Source: Orthonyx spaldingii
Taxonomy: Eukaryota > Chordata > Aves > Passeriformes > Orthonychidae
Reading direction: 5' to 3'
Assembly: GCA_013397795.1 (NCBI GenBank)
Contig: VZTJ01003574.1
Span: 695,967-759,966, forward strand
Length of the DNA: 64,000 nucleotides
Under the pieces are notes generated by a model. That model ran no database searches. It saw nothing but the letters and a program-made list of their open reading frames with translations, and was not told where the DNA came from. The first letter of the stretch is position 1. The number at the start of each line of letters is the position of its first letter. Positions 11,901 through 26,000 of this stretch are shown one piece after another. Made by a program: the position numbers and the translations under genes.

Positions 11901-13892
11901 ACAGGGCCCTTTTTTCTGTATCCCTTGAGTGCAGAATGAGGTGGGGATGCGTGGATTCTGTTACAGCACTTGTGTTCTGAGGCCCAGAGTGGATTTGTCT
12001 GAATGTTTTTCTGTGATATTTAAAAGCTCTGAAGTGCTGCTGGCAAGTGGTGTTCAGATAATGAGAAAGGAAATGGAGCTTTCTGAGCTTGGAGTAGTTT
12101 TTATTTTCAAAGGTGTTTGGTGTCTGTGTGTGTGTGTATGTACAATCTCATTACTTTTTTACCTGCATCTCGGTAGTGTTTCTTCCTAAGCAATTTATGC
12201 ATTTGCTTTGAATTTCCTGATGTAGTTCTGAAATGAATGAATGCATAATGAATGCCCTAGACAAAATCATAATTACTTAAGATTTAGAAAACATCATCTT
12301 TCTTCATGCTTAGGTAGTTTCGTGTTAGCGTATGCCCACTTCATATAGCACTTACCAAAATGGTGTTCTTGTAGTCACAGGTTTTTATCTTTTCCTAGTC
12401 TTTGGGTGATGACTTTTGTGCAGTTTCTGCCAGTTTAATCTTCAGCCAGAGACCTTAACTTCATGCTTCCCATTTAACTAACCAGTCACAGTACATTGAA
12501 TTCAGAAGCACCTATGAGACAAGAGGTAGAACTGCAGGATTATTCATCCATTCCCTGAGTGAGGAAAAGTTTTAAACCATCTGCAGGTGTCCAGCACACA
12601 GTTAAATTATGGTGATGTTTTTCAGAGATGACTTGGTCTATAAATGCATTTGTAATCTGTGCTATGGCTGCCTTCAGAGTCTGTCATTTGACTGACTCCT
12701 GAATGTGTATTTCAGGAGCTGATGTGTATGCCACTGTCTTAAACACTTCTGTATTTAACACTGGCTTGAAAACTTCTTTCACTGGGGCAGTTATAGCAAA
12801 TGGGTATTTAATCTCATGGCAGATAGTTATTGTCTCTGTTATGGCTGATGAAATGCTGAAGATCTTTGTGTGTTTTTGGATGTGAAGAAATCTGTTTTGC
12901 TTTGTGTACTCTCTCCCACCTCCAATACAAAGTCAGTTTCTAAAATAGGTTAGCATTTTCCTTTTTCTAGCAGTTACAGCTCTTCACAGCAATCACAGTC
13001 TGTCAGGTTGGAAACTAGGGGCACAGCAGTATTTTGAGATAGATTTTGTTCTAGTTTAGGCTGTTAATATTTCTAGTAGGTTTTTATCAGATTGATAAAA
13101 AGCTGACACCTGGAAATTTAAAGGCTTAAACAGAACCTACAGTGCTAGTTCTCTTGATTAAATGGTACTTCAACAAGTCACTCAGTACTGTAGGAGTTTC
13201 TCACTTGTGAGGATGGGAAGATAAATCCTCTGTCAGCTGCTGTCATGCAAGTAAAGGCTGATAAATCTGAAGTAATTGCTCCAGTGCTCCCTCCTGTGAT
13301 CATCCTTCCTTCCAGCTGGAGCCCCTGGCTGTTCATGGACACCCTGAACAAGTGGTGCCCTTCTCTTTCCCAGCCACGGCTGTCCTGGGGCTGCTGCCTC
13401 TGCTCCTCAGCACTGTGGACCTGAGGGGTTTGTTGGCACTTCCAGCGCTGGCTGCAGGGCATTAACCTGGGATAACGACACTGATCACAATCCTGCTGCC
13501 CTGGCTGGGTTGGTTCTTGAGTAAATCACCACAAAGGGTAACTCAGGTCTGCTTGTGGAGCTGAGGTAGAGCTTTTAAAAGGCTCAGCAGTGAACACAGC
13601 TATGGTGAGCTGTGCATTCCAACCAGCCCGGTCAGGGCTGGGGAGCACCAGTCAGGACTTGTGTTCAGAGGTGTTCTTTAGTCTGCAGGCAAAGGACCAG
13701 AAAGCAACTTTCACCTTTTAAAGCACTGTTCTGTCACTTTATCTTCTCACTCCTTTTTGCTGTGTGTTATTTGCCTCTTTCAAATGGCTTGTAATATTTG
13801 ATTAGATTATTTCAATGAATATAGTGAAAAGTGGGATTTCTTGCTCATTTTTATGCCCTTTTTTTTTTTTCTGGTTGTTACGTCTACCTTAG
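8978..13892 (+). other. DCAF1: DCAF1 intron 1
   Basis: This 4.9-kb interval runs from the CpG-island donor to the acceptor of the first coding exon. It holds the N gap, an A-rich run near 9636-9661, a perfect 7-bp stem with 3-nt loop at 10068-10084, a near-tandem 17/18-bp repeat at 10282-10316 and a short TG run near 12125-12138. I saw no coding exon in it. Confidence 0.6.
9019..9221. other. Assembly gap (203 N)
   Basis: All bases are N. The gap interrupts the CpG island just downstream of the proposed exon 1 donor, consistent with GC-related sequencing dropout. A single N at 11224 inside a C run is a second, minor ambiguity. Confidence 0.99.
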
Positions 13893-14010
13893 GCTAAGCC
13901 ATGACTTCAGGATCTGGGCATGTGGACTCCAAGGCTGAGCTCACTACTTTGCTTGAGCAATGGGAGAAAGAACATGGCAGTGGGCAAGACATGGTCCCTA
14001 TTCTCACCAG
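13893..14010 (+). CDS. DCAF1: DCAF1 exon 2, first coding exon
   Basis: The acceptor (taccttag) precedes eight untranslated bases and the ATG at 13901. It encodes residues 1-36 and ends two bases into an Arg codon (donor gtaaga). Residues 2-6 read TSGSG, where the mammalian protein as I recall it has TTVVV. From His7 on, the sequence follows the family closely. Confidence 0.95.
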
Positions 14011-17000
14011 GTAAGAGCTATTATGCAAATTCCTAAAGCTGAATATCTGAAGTTACATGATAGCAGCTTTTACTGTGTTTTTTCTTGAGATTTTCACATA
14101 CCTGTTAACCTGTAGTTCATTTTCTTGGTCTGGAAATTGAACTGTTAGTGTGGTATTTAAATACAAACTTCTAGTAAGAAATTTGTATTACAAAGACATC
14201 TTACACAAACTGTCTCTAGGACATGAATTTAATTCTCTGAAATAATAGAAGTCAGGAGCATCATTAAATACTTGAAATAACTTTGGTATCTTCACCTGAA
14301 GCTTGTAAAACATTCATCAAGAGAGGAAGCAAGGTGTGAGGGGTTTGAGATTGCAGTGACATTGATCAGATTAAATGAAAGGATGAGAGTAGGGTGAGTA
14401 GGAGGAACTATATTGAGGAGATATTATTGAAGCTCATAGGGCATGTTTAAAGTGGAATTTTAAAACCTGATTGATTTCTTTTTTAAGCTGTGTGGTGATT
14501 GACTGGCATTGTGTTGTGAGGAAAATATTCCCTGGACTAATAAATTATTTGGAGCGGTGTAGATAACGCCATTAATTATAAGACAGTATCTAGAACAAGA
14601 AAGAGATTTGAATTATCAGTTGCATTTGTGGTTTCCCAAGCCAGGCTTCATTTGTGGAGACTGACATTACTCCTGCTTTAAGAGATTTGCAGAAATTCCC
14701 CCAGTTCCTCACAGCTCTGCTGGCAGACCCATGGCCTGCCCTGTGTGTGCAGGACTCAGCTGCTCTGCAGTTCAGGAGCAGTCCAGGTGTCTCTTCTGCC
14801 TTTTTGGGTCAGACAAGTCAGTGCACAGAGCTGGAACTGGTGCTGGGTGGAAGTAACAGGAATCTGGTGGAGCTTCTTTGCTCAGATCTGTGCTGTGCCT
14901 CACCCACTGGGCACAACTTTCTTACTGTTCTTACAGGATTGTAAAAATAGCAGCACAGAAGAGGGAGATGAGCAGCAGAAAGCCAACCCTAAACACTTCA
15001 AAATGAGTGGCTCTCTTGAAAATCATGAGACAGGTTCTGGCATATCTTTGTGTATTGTCTGAAGGAAACATATGTGCTTAGTTCAATGCTTTTTCTTGTA
15101 GGCGTAACCAGAAATTTACTGTATTCTAAGAAATTTAAAGGCATTTGAATGAAACGTGTATTTTCTTGTGCTTATAACAGTCTGGCACTTCTTGCTCCTG
15201 CTCAGCTCCCAAAGTTCCCTACGTTATTTATGCCCAGACAAGTCTGATAACTCAGTTGATTCTCAAGGTTTCTGTGCAGCAGGCTGAGTGGTTATGAATG
15301 GTAAAGACTGGGTATTTTTGCTTTAGTGGAGATAGTACAGATTTATTTAAGGTAGGTAGTGAGGGGATATACTGGCTTTGGCAGAAATTAGATTTACACT
15401 GCTTCAGTTATCAATGAAAGTTATCAATGAGTTTATGTTTGTAGGAGAGAGTTTCAGCTATTTAAATATTTAGAATTTGCTGGTAGAGGGGCTCCCCAGG
15501 AATCCTCACCAACCAATGTCCTGAGGCAGAGCAGTGCCCTTGCATATTGGTTTAGTCTTAGGGCAGGGGGAGCTGTGGTCATGCTTGTGTGATGTTTTTC
15601 TACTTGCTTGTGCCTTGTGAACTAAATGGAAGAGAACTTGGCTGTGTGGGTGGGGGTCTGTTGAATGTGATGCTGAGGCAGCAGGGGTGAGAGTGCAGGG
15701 ACAGGACAAGGACAGCACCAGTGATAGCACCAGTTACAGACCACAGCTGAATTGGCACTTCCAAAAAGCTGGTTTTCTGGATTTACAAACACTGGAGTGT
15801 TAGAAGGTATGAACTGAAGAAATTGCTTGGAAAGCCTGTCAGCAAACAACAGATATTTAATATACAAGGTTTTCAAAAATTGAAATGATCCTGCAATAGT
15901 GTTACCTCATAGACTGGATGCAAGTCATGTTCAACCAATCAGGCACATCCTGGGACTCAGATCATTCACGGCATCCCAGGAGCCTCTTTCATCAAGGGAA
16001 TAAATCAGCAGTTTAACATCATAACTTCATCTCCACAAACCAATCATATTGTGGTGTGGGATCCTAGAGCATCTTAGGCTGTTGCAATCTCCTGTAAAGG
16101 CTCAAGTTGGTCATTAATGCCAAGTGGTGACACAGAGCAGGATTAGGGTGGCTTTGTTTGCCATCTAGATCACTGGCAGCCTTGCAAAGCTGGCACACTT
16201 TTCTGTATACCCCTGTCCCTTCCTTCCCCACTTCCAAGGTGAGCTCAGTTTGTGGTAAGTGGAAATAAGGATCTGAGTAACTTTCCAAAGACAATCGTAA
16301 AGAGAAAAAAAATAGTTAAAGTAAAAAAAAAAAATTAGTTAAAGTAAGTGGCTCCGTGTAAATCCCACGTCTTGTCTGCAAACTTGGAAGTGGCTGCAGA
16401 ACCAGTATAATGTCAAGTGAACGAAGGAAATCCTGAAACCTGAATAAGAGTTCTGTGGTTTTGTGAATTGTGTTTTGTTACAGCCCTGTGTACCAGGTGC
16501 CTGTGTTAGAAAGCAGGAATGAGCTTTAGTAGTTATTTGACTCTCCTGTTTCGTCAGTTGAGAATTGACAAAGCTGTTGATCTAGATAGATATGTCCAAG
16601 TCAAGCCACAAACCACCTTTGTATGTGTTAGTTGAAAGAAGGGTATTGTAAGCAAGCTTGATTTTTCTTTTTTCCTGTTTTTCTTTTTCTTTTTGAAAAT
16701 CAATTTCAAAGATGCAATGCTTTTTTTTTTTTTTTTCCCCTTGTATTTTGGTCAAACAATTGCGAATAATTGTCTCAAAAACCTCCATAATTAGTGATTT
16801 ACGTTCATCTTTCATTGAGCTTGTGATAATGTTGTTGTCCCTGAAAGCACTGGGAGCTGGCTCACTGTTTGGCTGCCTACCCAGACAGAATGCACTGGCC
16901 AGAGTGTTGTGCTCACTTTCCATGCTGCTTGTCTGTCCTTTCTGGCACATCACCAAAATGCTAATTATCACCTCGAAAGACCTGACAAGGCGAGGATGCT

Positions 17001-20000
17001 GCTTCCCAGCTCCCCATTTGTCTGAGTTTTCTGTCAGCAGACACCCCTCAAGCTATTAGTTCTCATGGAAAAAAATGAGGAGCTGGCAGTGGAGTATTTA
17101 AGTAACTTGCTTTTGCCAGAATTTCTTGAGAGCTCAAGCTGTGCCACCTATTATTTACAAGGGACACAATTTGCATCCCTTCACAATCAGGCTTAGAAAA
17201 GTAAATACTGGAACCCCACAGGATCAACAGTTTGTTGAAAGATAATTGTCAGATCAAAGGCAAGCAGGAAGGTTCTCTGCTCATTCCCAGTGAGCTAATT
17301 TGCTGTTCCTAGAATCTGGCAGGCATCATCCTCTAGCAAGTCAGTGTAGTTTACAGAGGCAGGACTGAGTACATTTTTGCCTCTAATCATGCCTGGGAAC
17401 ACTGGATATTTTCTGGAAAGTAACAGGAACAGAGTAGAAGTCGGTGGTGTTCTGTAAGGGAAATCCTCTGGGAAAGACAAATATTTTTCCAGGGATTACT
17501 GCAGCCTTCCAGCAGTTTTCCCTTCCCTGTGATAAACTCTGTCTAGATAACTACTCTGAGGTACGAAGACCTTGTTTTAAAATGCCGTGCGGCACATAGA
17601 TACTGCCTCCCACTCTGGACCTCTGTAGACAGGAAGGAATCATGTTTTATACCACGGAAATGAGATTTAATTTGCTAATGCTTTTCAATTGAATTGAGTG
17701 CTCTTTATTTCATCTCAAACTGCATATATTTCTGCTATAACACTACATGTAGAAGGACAGTGGATGACTGGAATTATTTATTGCTTGACCGCAAGATAAT
17801 TTTCGTCTTCTTGATTCTGTGTAAATAAAAATAATAATTAATTCTCTTACTGCTCTTTCTAAATGAATTAGAGCATAGGATTTCTTGTGTCTGCTGAGGC
17901 TGCTTCTCAGTTTAGGGGAAGGATAGCTCCAAAACAACTCAATTTTGTTTTTCTGATACAGAGGAGAATTTAATGTATTTTGAAGGTCTATAAACAGGGA
18001 ACTGGCTGAGTTTCTCCTTGTCTTATCCGTGGTGGTAGTTGACACATGATAGAAAATTGATAACTGAATAGAGGTTACACAGCACTTAATAAAAGTATTT
18101 AATATTTATTAAATATTTATAATTATATTTAATTATACAACATGATTGCAATTTAATGTGCAAAATAACGAAAAACTGTGCAGACAGTTTGAACAGCTGC
18201 CCCTGCACAGACTGAACAGAGAGGAGGACTAAGTCACCTGTTCAGGACTTGCTCTGCTACAAGAGACAGATGCTGTGGTGCTGAGAAGTACTACTCAAGC
18301 CTTTTATTTTCTTTAGATTTCTACACTGTGTGTTGTAGAACACCACCAGGAGTATAACATGAGTAAATAAAAGGTGTTGGCCCTCCAGAGTGTCATGTTT
18401 GTGCATCTCTGGGGTGTTGCTATGGGTTCAGTGTGTTTTGGAGCTAAAAATGAGATGAGATAGTATCTGTATCCTGTTGTGGACAGTCAGAAATCCTCTG
18501 GTGGCACTGGACACTGGGTGAAAGCTGATGGGCTGGTTTGGAGTGCTCTGACAGGTGTGTGAGTGTGAGGAGCTGTGCTCCAGGAGTGTGAATCCTGCTC
18601 ACTTTTTGTTGTTGCTTGTGAGGAGCTGTGCTCCAGGAGTGTGAATCCTGCTCACTTTCTGTGGTTCCTTGTGAGGAGCTGTGCTCCAGGAGTGTGAATC
18701 CTGCTCACTTTCTGTTGTTCCTTGTGAGGAGCTGTGCTCCAGGAGTGTGAATCCTGCTCACTTTCTGTTGTTCCTTCTGCAGAATGTCTGAGCTGATTGA
18801 GAAGGAGACTGAAGAGTACCGCAAAGGGGACCCTGACCCATTTGATGACCGACACCCAGGTGAGGTGTCCTGGGTGATTTTGGCAGCACCAGCTGTGTCT
18901 CAGTGCTTACCTGGTAGCTCATATTTAAAAGTAAACAGTTTTTACCCTGAATGTGCTGACTGCTGATGGAGGTCTGACACTGCTTTTGCACTGGAAGTTG
19001 TGCTCTGTAGTGCTGACATTAGAGCATCCCCCGGTCGGTTTGAAGGTAGCAGTTCAATATTAATGTTGGCATCTTGAGGTAGGAAGATGAATGTTTTCCT
19101 GTTTGTCCCACAGGCAGGGCAGACCCGGAGTGCATGCTTGGTCACTTACTGAGGATACTCTTCAAGAATGATGATTTCATGAATGCGGTAGGTTTGCTCT
19201 GAGGACTTCCTCTGTCAATTCCTCACACCACCTTACTGCTTTTATTTCCTCTCTGCCGGTTGACCTTGGTACTTGTTTAATATTTATTTTAGTGGTGTCA
19301 GAATTCTCTTTTCCGTAACAGTGGTTTTTAAGATGGGTTTAAGAGCAACTCATTTGCCACTGTTAAAGTGACTCAAGTAAAGGGGACTTCATGAGCTATT
19401 GGAATGTGTGTAGTAACAACTGAATTAGTTGCTTTCAAGGTTTGTCAATCTCTTTAAAGAAAATGTAGCTCCTCTAATACAGGTCCAAAAGCATAATTTC
19501 TTTCTGTAATGGAAATGAATATCACTAATTCCAGTGCCTTGTTTCTGAATGCTTGGAACTGCTGGGCTGCCTGTAGGAGCAGAAGAGCATGTCAGCTCTA
19601 AGAGAATCAGAGAATCAGGAGGCAAGAGTCTGCCTTTCCACTTGCATTGCTAGCCTCTAACATGACTTAATAGCTAGAATTTTGTTACCTTTGCAATCGT
19701 GCAGGCATCAGTACACATTGCTGGAAGGATTCTGACAGGTTGCTTGCATGTCTCTCTCTGTCTTAAACTGCAAGTGATAAGGAAATACAGGTACAATTAA
19801 AAATGCGCAATTTCTTGTGTTAATTTTTTTAGTTATCTTTTTATGTTTGCACTGTTACTGTTAGTTTTTCAAGGCATTTGTCTTTGCAAATCAGTTCAAG
19901 ATAGATATTTAGTTAGGGAACAGCAGATCAGAGACTCTCTGCTTCTCTGAGAAGTAATTTCAACTTCTAAGGCACTGAGGGAGCAGGCTAAAGGCTGGTC

Positions 20001-23000
20001 ATGTTGAGATCCAGGGCTTAGACTGGCATTCCTTACTTTATTGTTCTGCTGCTGTGGGAGCTGTAAAACTCTTTCAGTGCTCTGGGTTTGGTCAGAGTTG
20101 AATTTCAAACCAGTGCTGTTCTTCATCTTCTCCAGCTGGTGAATGCTTATGTGATGACAAGCAGAGAACCTCCACTGAACACTGCTGCCTGCAGACTTCT
20201 TCTGGACATCATGCCGGGCCTGGAAACAGCTGTTGTCTTTCAGGAAAAGGTATCACCTCTACTAAAGCTGGGGTTTTAAGCTTGCTTTATTTTGTGCTGC
20301 AACAAGACCTCCCAAAGGAGAAACCAGTAAAAAGCCATATTGAAATCTTGTCTCTGAGAGCCAGTCTGTTCAGTCTTACTAATGGTTTGGGGCTTTTTGC
20401 TCTTGGCTTGCTCAATTAATCAAATCTTGGGTATTTCATAGCTTTATAAAGTGTGATGTGACTGATTCAAACAAAGGAGCTGGAACTTAATGTAATGTTT
20501 CGGGAAATGTTATAATTTGAATTGTTACTTTATAGGCCTGTGAGTGGAGCAGGCTGCATAGAACATGAAGGACTTGCCCAGTAATCCCCAGCTCCAGCAG
20601 AGCCATAGCTTTACTAGAGCTAAGTGATAAGCAAGTCATACTTTAACTAAGCAGTCTAAAATCCACATGCTTTGTGGGGATTATCTGGAACTGTGATGGA
20701 CAGCTGACTCAGACTTCGGTGTGTTGACAAATGGGTTGTTCTGAAGGAATGCACACAGAGTGGAAAGTGAGGAGAAAGTGAATTTCACTCAAGCCACAGT
20801 TTCCTCATCTGTAAGAATTAATGTTTTTCTGAAGTTTGGAAATGAGGTAGTGCTTTATATAAAAGTTCTAAATTAATTTCTCTACTACTGGAAAGATGCA
20901 TATGAATTCTAAAGCATGATAAAATAAAAGAATAACGTGCTCCCTTCGTGAAAGATTTAATTTAATTTGAGCTCTTTGTGATCTCTCCAAAAGCTGAGGC
21001 TGGGAAGCCTTAATCAAAAAAACAATTTAAAACTAAAACAATAGTTCCCCATTTGAGGAGAATATAGCTATTTCCAGAGACCAAAGCTCTCTGTAAACTG
21101 AAATGAAATTAAGTTTTGCACTTAAGGACTCTTCTCCTTTTGACTTGAGAATATTTAGAGCTCTGTTCCGGCACTTGGGGCTCCTGTACATGGGAGGCTT
21201 TGGGAAGAGGTGCTGTTCTTGTCACAAAGAGGCCCTCTAGCGACCAAGGGATTTCACATCGCATCAGTCAGAATTTTTTTTATTACATAAGAGCATTGAA
21301 ATAATAATGCAATTGTCTTTAAATATATAACAGGCAACTCTAAAATTCTACGCTGAGAATTCCTGTTAAAATGTCTCTTTGTTAGTACTTTTCACTGATC
21401 TTTTATTGTACTGTACCTAGAATTCAAATTATGTGCAAGATTTCTGTCATGATAATGATGGGTTGTTGTTGATGTTTCCAGATCCAGTGGCAATTTAGAG
21501 GAAAGAAATTAATATTCCATTCTAAACCATTGTCTTTTTAATTGACTGTTTTAAATTTAGCTACATTTCATTCTACTTGATGCATTCAACACAGCTTCTT
21601 TGAAATTTGCTGAATTGCTGGAGATTTTTATTAGTGAAATTGACTGGAGCTTTGGGCTTGTTTGTTTGGACTAATTCATACCTGTAGTGTTTTGCTGCTT
21701 CTTAGGAAGTACCTTAACTGGCCCATTTTTGCAGGTGCACAAATCCAGATATCTGATGCCTGGGCATAGTTTCATGCAGCTCAAAGTTCTATATTTATTT
21801 CTCTTTTTTTTTTTTGGTTCCAGATATTTTTATTCATTACATGTTTGGCAGGAAATTCAGTCTGGTCATTACCAGAGATAAGAGAGAATGCTTCCCAGCA
21901 GGTGCCTTCACTGGGAGTGAGAAGTTGAAGATGAAACGTAACTGTTGGAACTGGTTTCTTCTTTTCTCCCTTGCAGGAAGGCATAGTTGAAAATCTCTTT
22001 AAGTGGGCACGAGAGGCTGATCAGCCACTAAGGACGTACGCAACGGGACTGTTGGGAGGAGCTATGGAAAACCAGGACATTGCTGCAAATTACAGGGATG
22101 AGAACTCACAACTGGTAATGATCTCTCAGTCACTTTCCCTTTGTGGAGTACAGTTACCTCTTTTTAATTTTTATTTATGGGGAGCTCACATTCGTGGGTT
22201 AATGTGAGTCTTACAGTGGTTGTAAAACTATCTGTAAGAGTCATGGTTTCCATCCTTTCCTGAGTTGGAGCATGCAGCCTGATTATTCTGCTAATAGCAG
22301 TTGTGTTCAAAATGCCAATGGAAACCTAAGAAGTCAAATACTTTACTTTTTAATGAGACTCATATTCATACTTTCCTTAAAGAAGAATTTTCAGAAGCTT
22401 TACATCTGTAACTGTTGCACGTTGTGATTTGCCCACCAGACAGAGGTTCTGAAATCAAAGGTAAGTCAACATGGAGACGGCTGTGGTGAAACTGTGATGA
22501 CTTCTCTTTTAAAAATTAAAAGTAAAGGCATGGCATTTGGTTTTGTGGAACTGTAATTTTCCAATGCTGCTGCTTCCAAAGGGAATGTTGCCATTATTTC
22601 AGGCTGGGCAGAGATAGTGGAAGGATGCTGCAAGCTGGTATGTGATTCTGTTAGCAACAATATAGCTCATCTACTCCTAATGGCTTTTCAGCCACTTCCT
22701 TCTCACACAGGAGACATGGTGCTAATATTTTAGAATGAAAGCAGCTGTAGCAAAATGGATTTAAGTTCTCTCATTCACTTTGAAGTTGTTATTTCTCTGG
22801 GCAAACATACACCACAGCACACCCAGCATTTTATACTGTGGAGGGGGTTATGTGATGACAAAAATTATGGCTGAGGTGAGTTGCCTGATCAAAGCAAGGA
22901 GTGCGTTCTCATGAGTGCTGCCTTTCTGAAACAGGTGGCTCTGGTGCTTCGTCGGCTACGAGAGTTGCAGGTCACTGAAATGACCACGAAACAGGAAAAC

Positions 23001-26000
23001 AAACGCCCCAGTCCTCGGAAGGTGCCATCGGATCCTCTGCTGCCCCTCGATGAAGAGGCTGTGGATATGGATTATGGGGAGATTACAGTAGATGGAGAGC
23101 AAGAGGAAGTTTCTGGTGATATGGAGATCTCCTTTCATCTCGATTCAAGTCATAAGACCAGCAGCAGAGTAAACTCTGCCACAAAGCCAGATGACGGGGG
23201 ACTGAGGAAAAGCAAATCAGGGAAGCAGCATGAACGAGATGGCTTCCGCAAGGCCAAGCAGAAGCTGGGCTTCTCCACCTCGGAACCAGAGCGGATCTTT
23301 GTGGAACTGTCCAACAGCAGCTGGTCAGAAATGTCCCCGTGGGTGATTGGCACTAATTACACACTTTACCCCTTGACTCCTGCCATAGAGCAGAGGCTGA
23401 TTCTTCAGTACCTGACTCCTTTGGGGGAGTACCAAGAGGTGAGCATATGAAGGTGGGAGGAAGCACTCTGTGCTCTAATTCTCCGTGCAGAGCTGAGTGG
23501 AATTGTGGGGGAGAATTGGCAGAACTGTTATATCACTCTCTGATATTTCCTGTCGTGATTAAGATTGGTAACTTTCCCTGAGTTGTTGATGACTTTTACA
23601 TTATGAAGTAATTAGTTTGAATATTACTTGGTGAGTAATACTCAAACCTGAACCTAACAGATGTGGTAGTTGGAGCATGGCCCTGGGGATTTTGTCCCAT
23701 GTTCCTGTTGAATTTGGTGCTTGCTTACATGACACTTTGTTTGAAAATGCAGACATTTTTCCTGTTTCTTCTGGGGGATATAATAGATTCCTGCAAGTAA
23801 AGGTCTGAGGAAATAATCAACTGGAAATTCTAAATGAAGTGGTTTGTGTAACCTCTGTAGTAGTTCTGAGGAGAAGTGGCAGGGCCCATGTTATGCAGAT
23901 GCTTTTGAAAGCTGGTTTTACTTAGACAAAATAATGTAGCTGTGTCAGATTTACCAAAGTGTGTTTCCATTTTTCTTTTTTTTTTTCTTTTTTTTTTTTT
24001 TGTGGTTTACTTTAATTTGTAACAAAACAAAGCAACACAGTTTTGCTTTGTGATAGATGTTATGTGTGTGCACATGTGTGCCTTGCTTCTGTGAGAGCCA
24101 GAGAAACCATTACCCCCTAACACCCTGCATGCTGACTGGATTGCTTCATGTGCCAGCAATAACAGGCTATAAAAATAGGAATTACTAGCATAAAGGTGTT
24201 ACAAAGAATGATGCAAAGGGTTTTGGTTTGTTGCCCTGCTCTCCTGTTTTTTCTGTTCAGTTGTTGGGTAGTTGTCTTTGCACAGATGGAAGGTGGAGCC
24301 TCTCTCCAGGGTGGTATCTGTGTGGACTTCCATAGCCGCACTTGAAGCAGAGTCTTAAGATTTCCGTGTGGCAGCTGCCATGCACCTTGCTGCAGTCAGC
24401 AGATGTTTTACAAGAGGTCTGTTAACCTTTATTGCTTCCTATGGATGGAGCTGGTTACCACTGACCTCTCATAACAGGTATCTGCTAATAGGGGAAAACT
24501 GGGGGTTTGAGAGAGTACAAACCAAAAGAGACCTTGTAATTCTTGTGAGACATTCAGCTAGTGTCCCGTTTTTGTTTTTCCTCAGCTGCTACCCATCTTT
24601 ATGCAACTGGGATCAAGGGAGCTGATGATGTACTACATTGATTTGAAGCGAACCAACGATGTGCTGCTCACTTTTGAAGCCCTTAAGGTAAATTACTTTC
24701 ATCATACATAAAATATACCATAAACATTTTAAAAGCATTGAATATATGCTTGCTACGTGTCAAAGGCAAGCACTCATCTTCTTTAGACCTGTGTCTTGCA
24801 GCATTCCCTGGGATTGGAATTGGCTTTCACTCAACCTGAATGCATTGCAGTTTTGTTTTTATAAGTGTCAAGCACCTAAAATGAAAAAACAGGAAAGGAA
24901 GGAGGGAATAGAAAGATCTTAATTGTGCAGGAAGGGCCATTAAGTTCACCTTTCATCTGCCTATTTGAAGATGATAAAAGTTCCTTTATCTGTCAAATGG
25001 TTGTGTTCCTGCTGCCCTTAGATGGCATTCCTGAGTTACTCCACTGCCTGCCATCTCAAAGGACACTTGTGAAGGGTAAGGAGCATAAACATTTTAGTCC
25101 CAGAAGCCCCAGCATGACATCTCTGAGCTCAGTGATTGAAATACCAGTTTTGTGTGAATAGTCTTTAAGGTTACCTCCCCAAGGTAAAAAGCCACACAAA
25201 ATAACCTTATTCAAGCCAAACCTGCAGTGCAGCAGCACACGTTAAACTTTTCTGTGCATTCTTTCCCTCTTTCACAAAAACTTCTCTGCCTCTGATCCTC
25301 CAGAGTCTTCCTGTCTGTATCTTTGTTATTTGTCTGAGAATTTGTTTTGAAGGAGCAATGTTCCTACAGAAGCTGTAGGTTGCTTCAGTTGGGAGTTAGA
25401 GTGGGATTTACAGTGGTTTTTACTGTTTCCTCTTAAGGTATAGGTAATACAGAAAAGCAGTGTGCAGTACATGTCAGTGCAGCTGCAGGCTTCCCTTTAA
25501 GTGCCTTTACACTTCATTTTGTAGAATTCCTTGTGGCAGCAATATGTCATAATCAAAATATGAATAGAAATTTAAATAGTTATTAGTGATAATAGAAAGT
25601 GAGTGAGTTTGAAGATAATAGAAAGACCTTAAGGCGGCCTGTTGGATAATTTCTGGGTTGCTCTGCTTTTCTTGTGTTTCTTTTGCAAGATGTGTAAAAA
25701 AAAAGTGGTAGTGCCTCTTACTTTTGTCATTGGGATAAATACTACATTCTGCATTAAATGTAATGGGAGGAGGAAATGAGGTGGACAAAGCACAGAGCAC
25801 TTGCTTTTTCTGCCATCTGTTTTTCTATGGGATGGGGATGGAACTGATGACAGTTTGAAGAATCCCAGTCTAATCTGCTTTTATCCTTTCTTAGCATTTG
25901 GCATCATTGCTGCTGCACAACAAGTTTGCAACGGAGTTTGTTGCTCATGGAGGAGTGCAAAAGTTGCTGGAGATTCCTCGTCCTTCCATGGCAGCAACAG

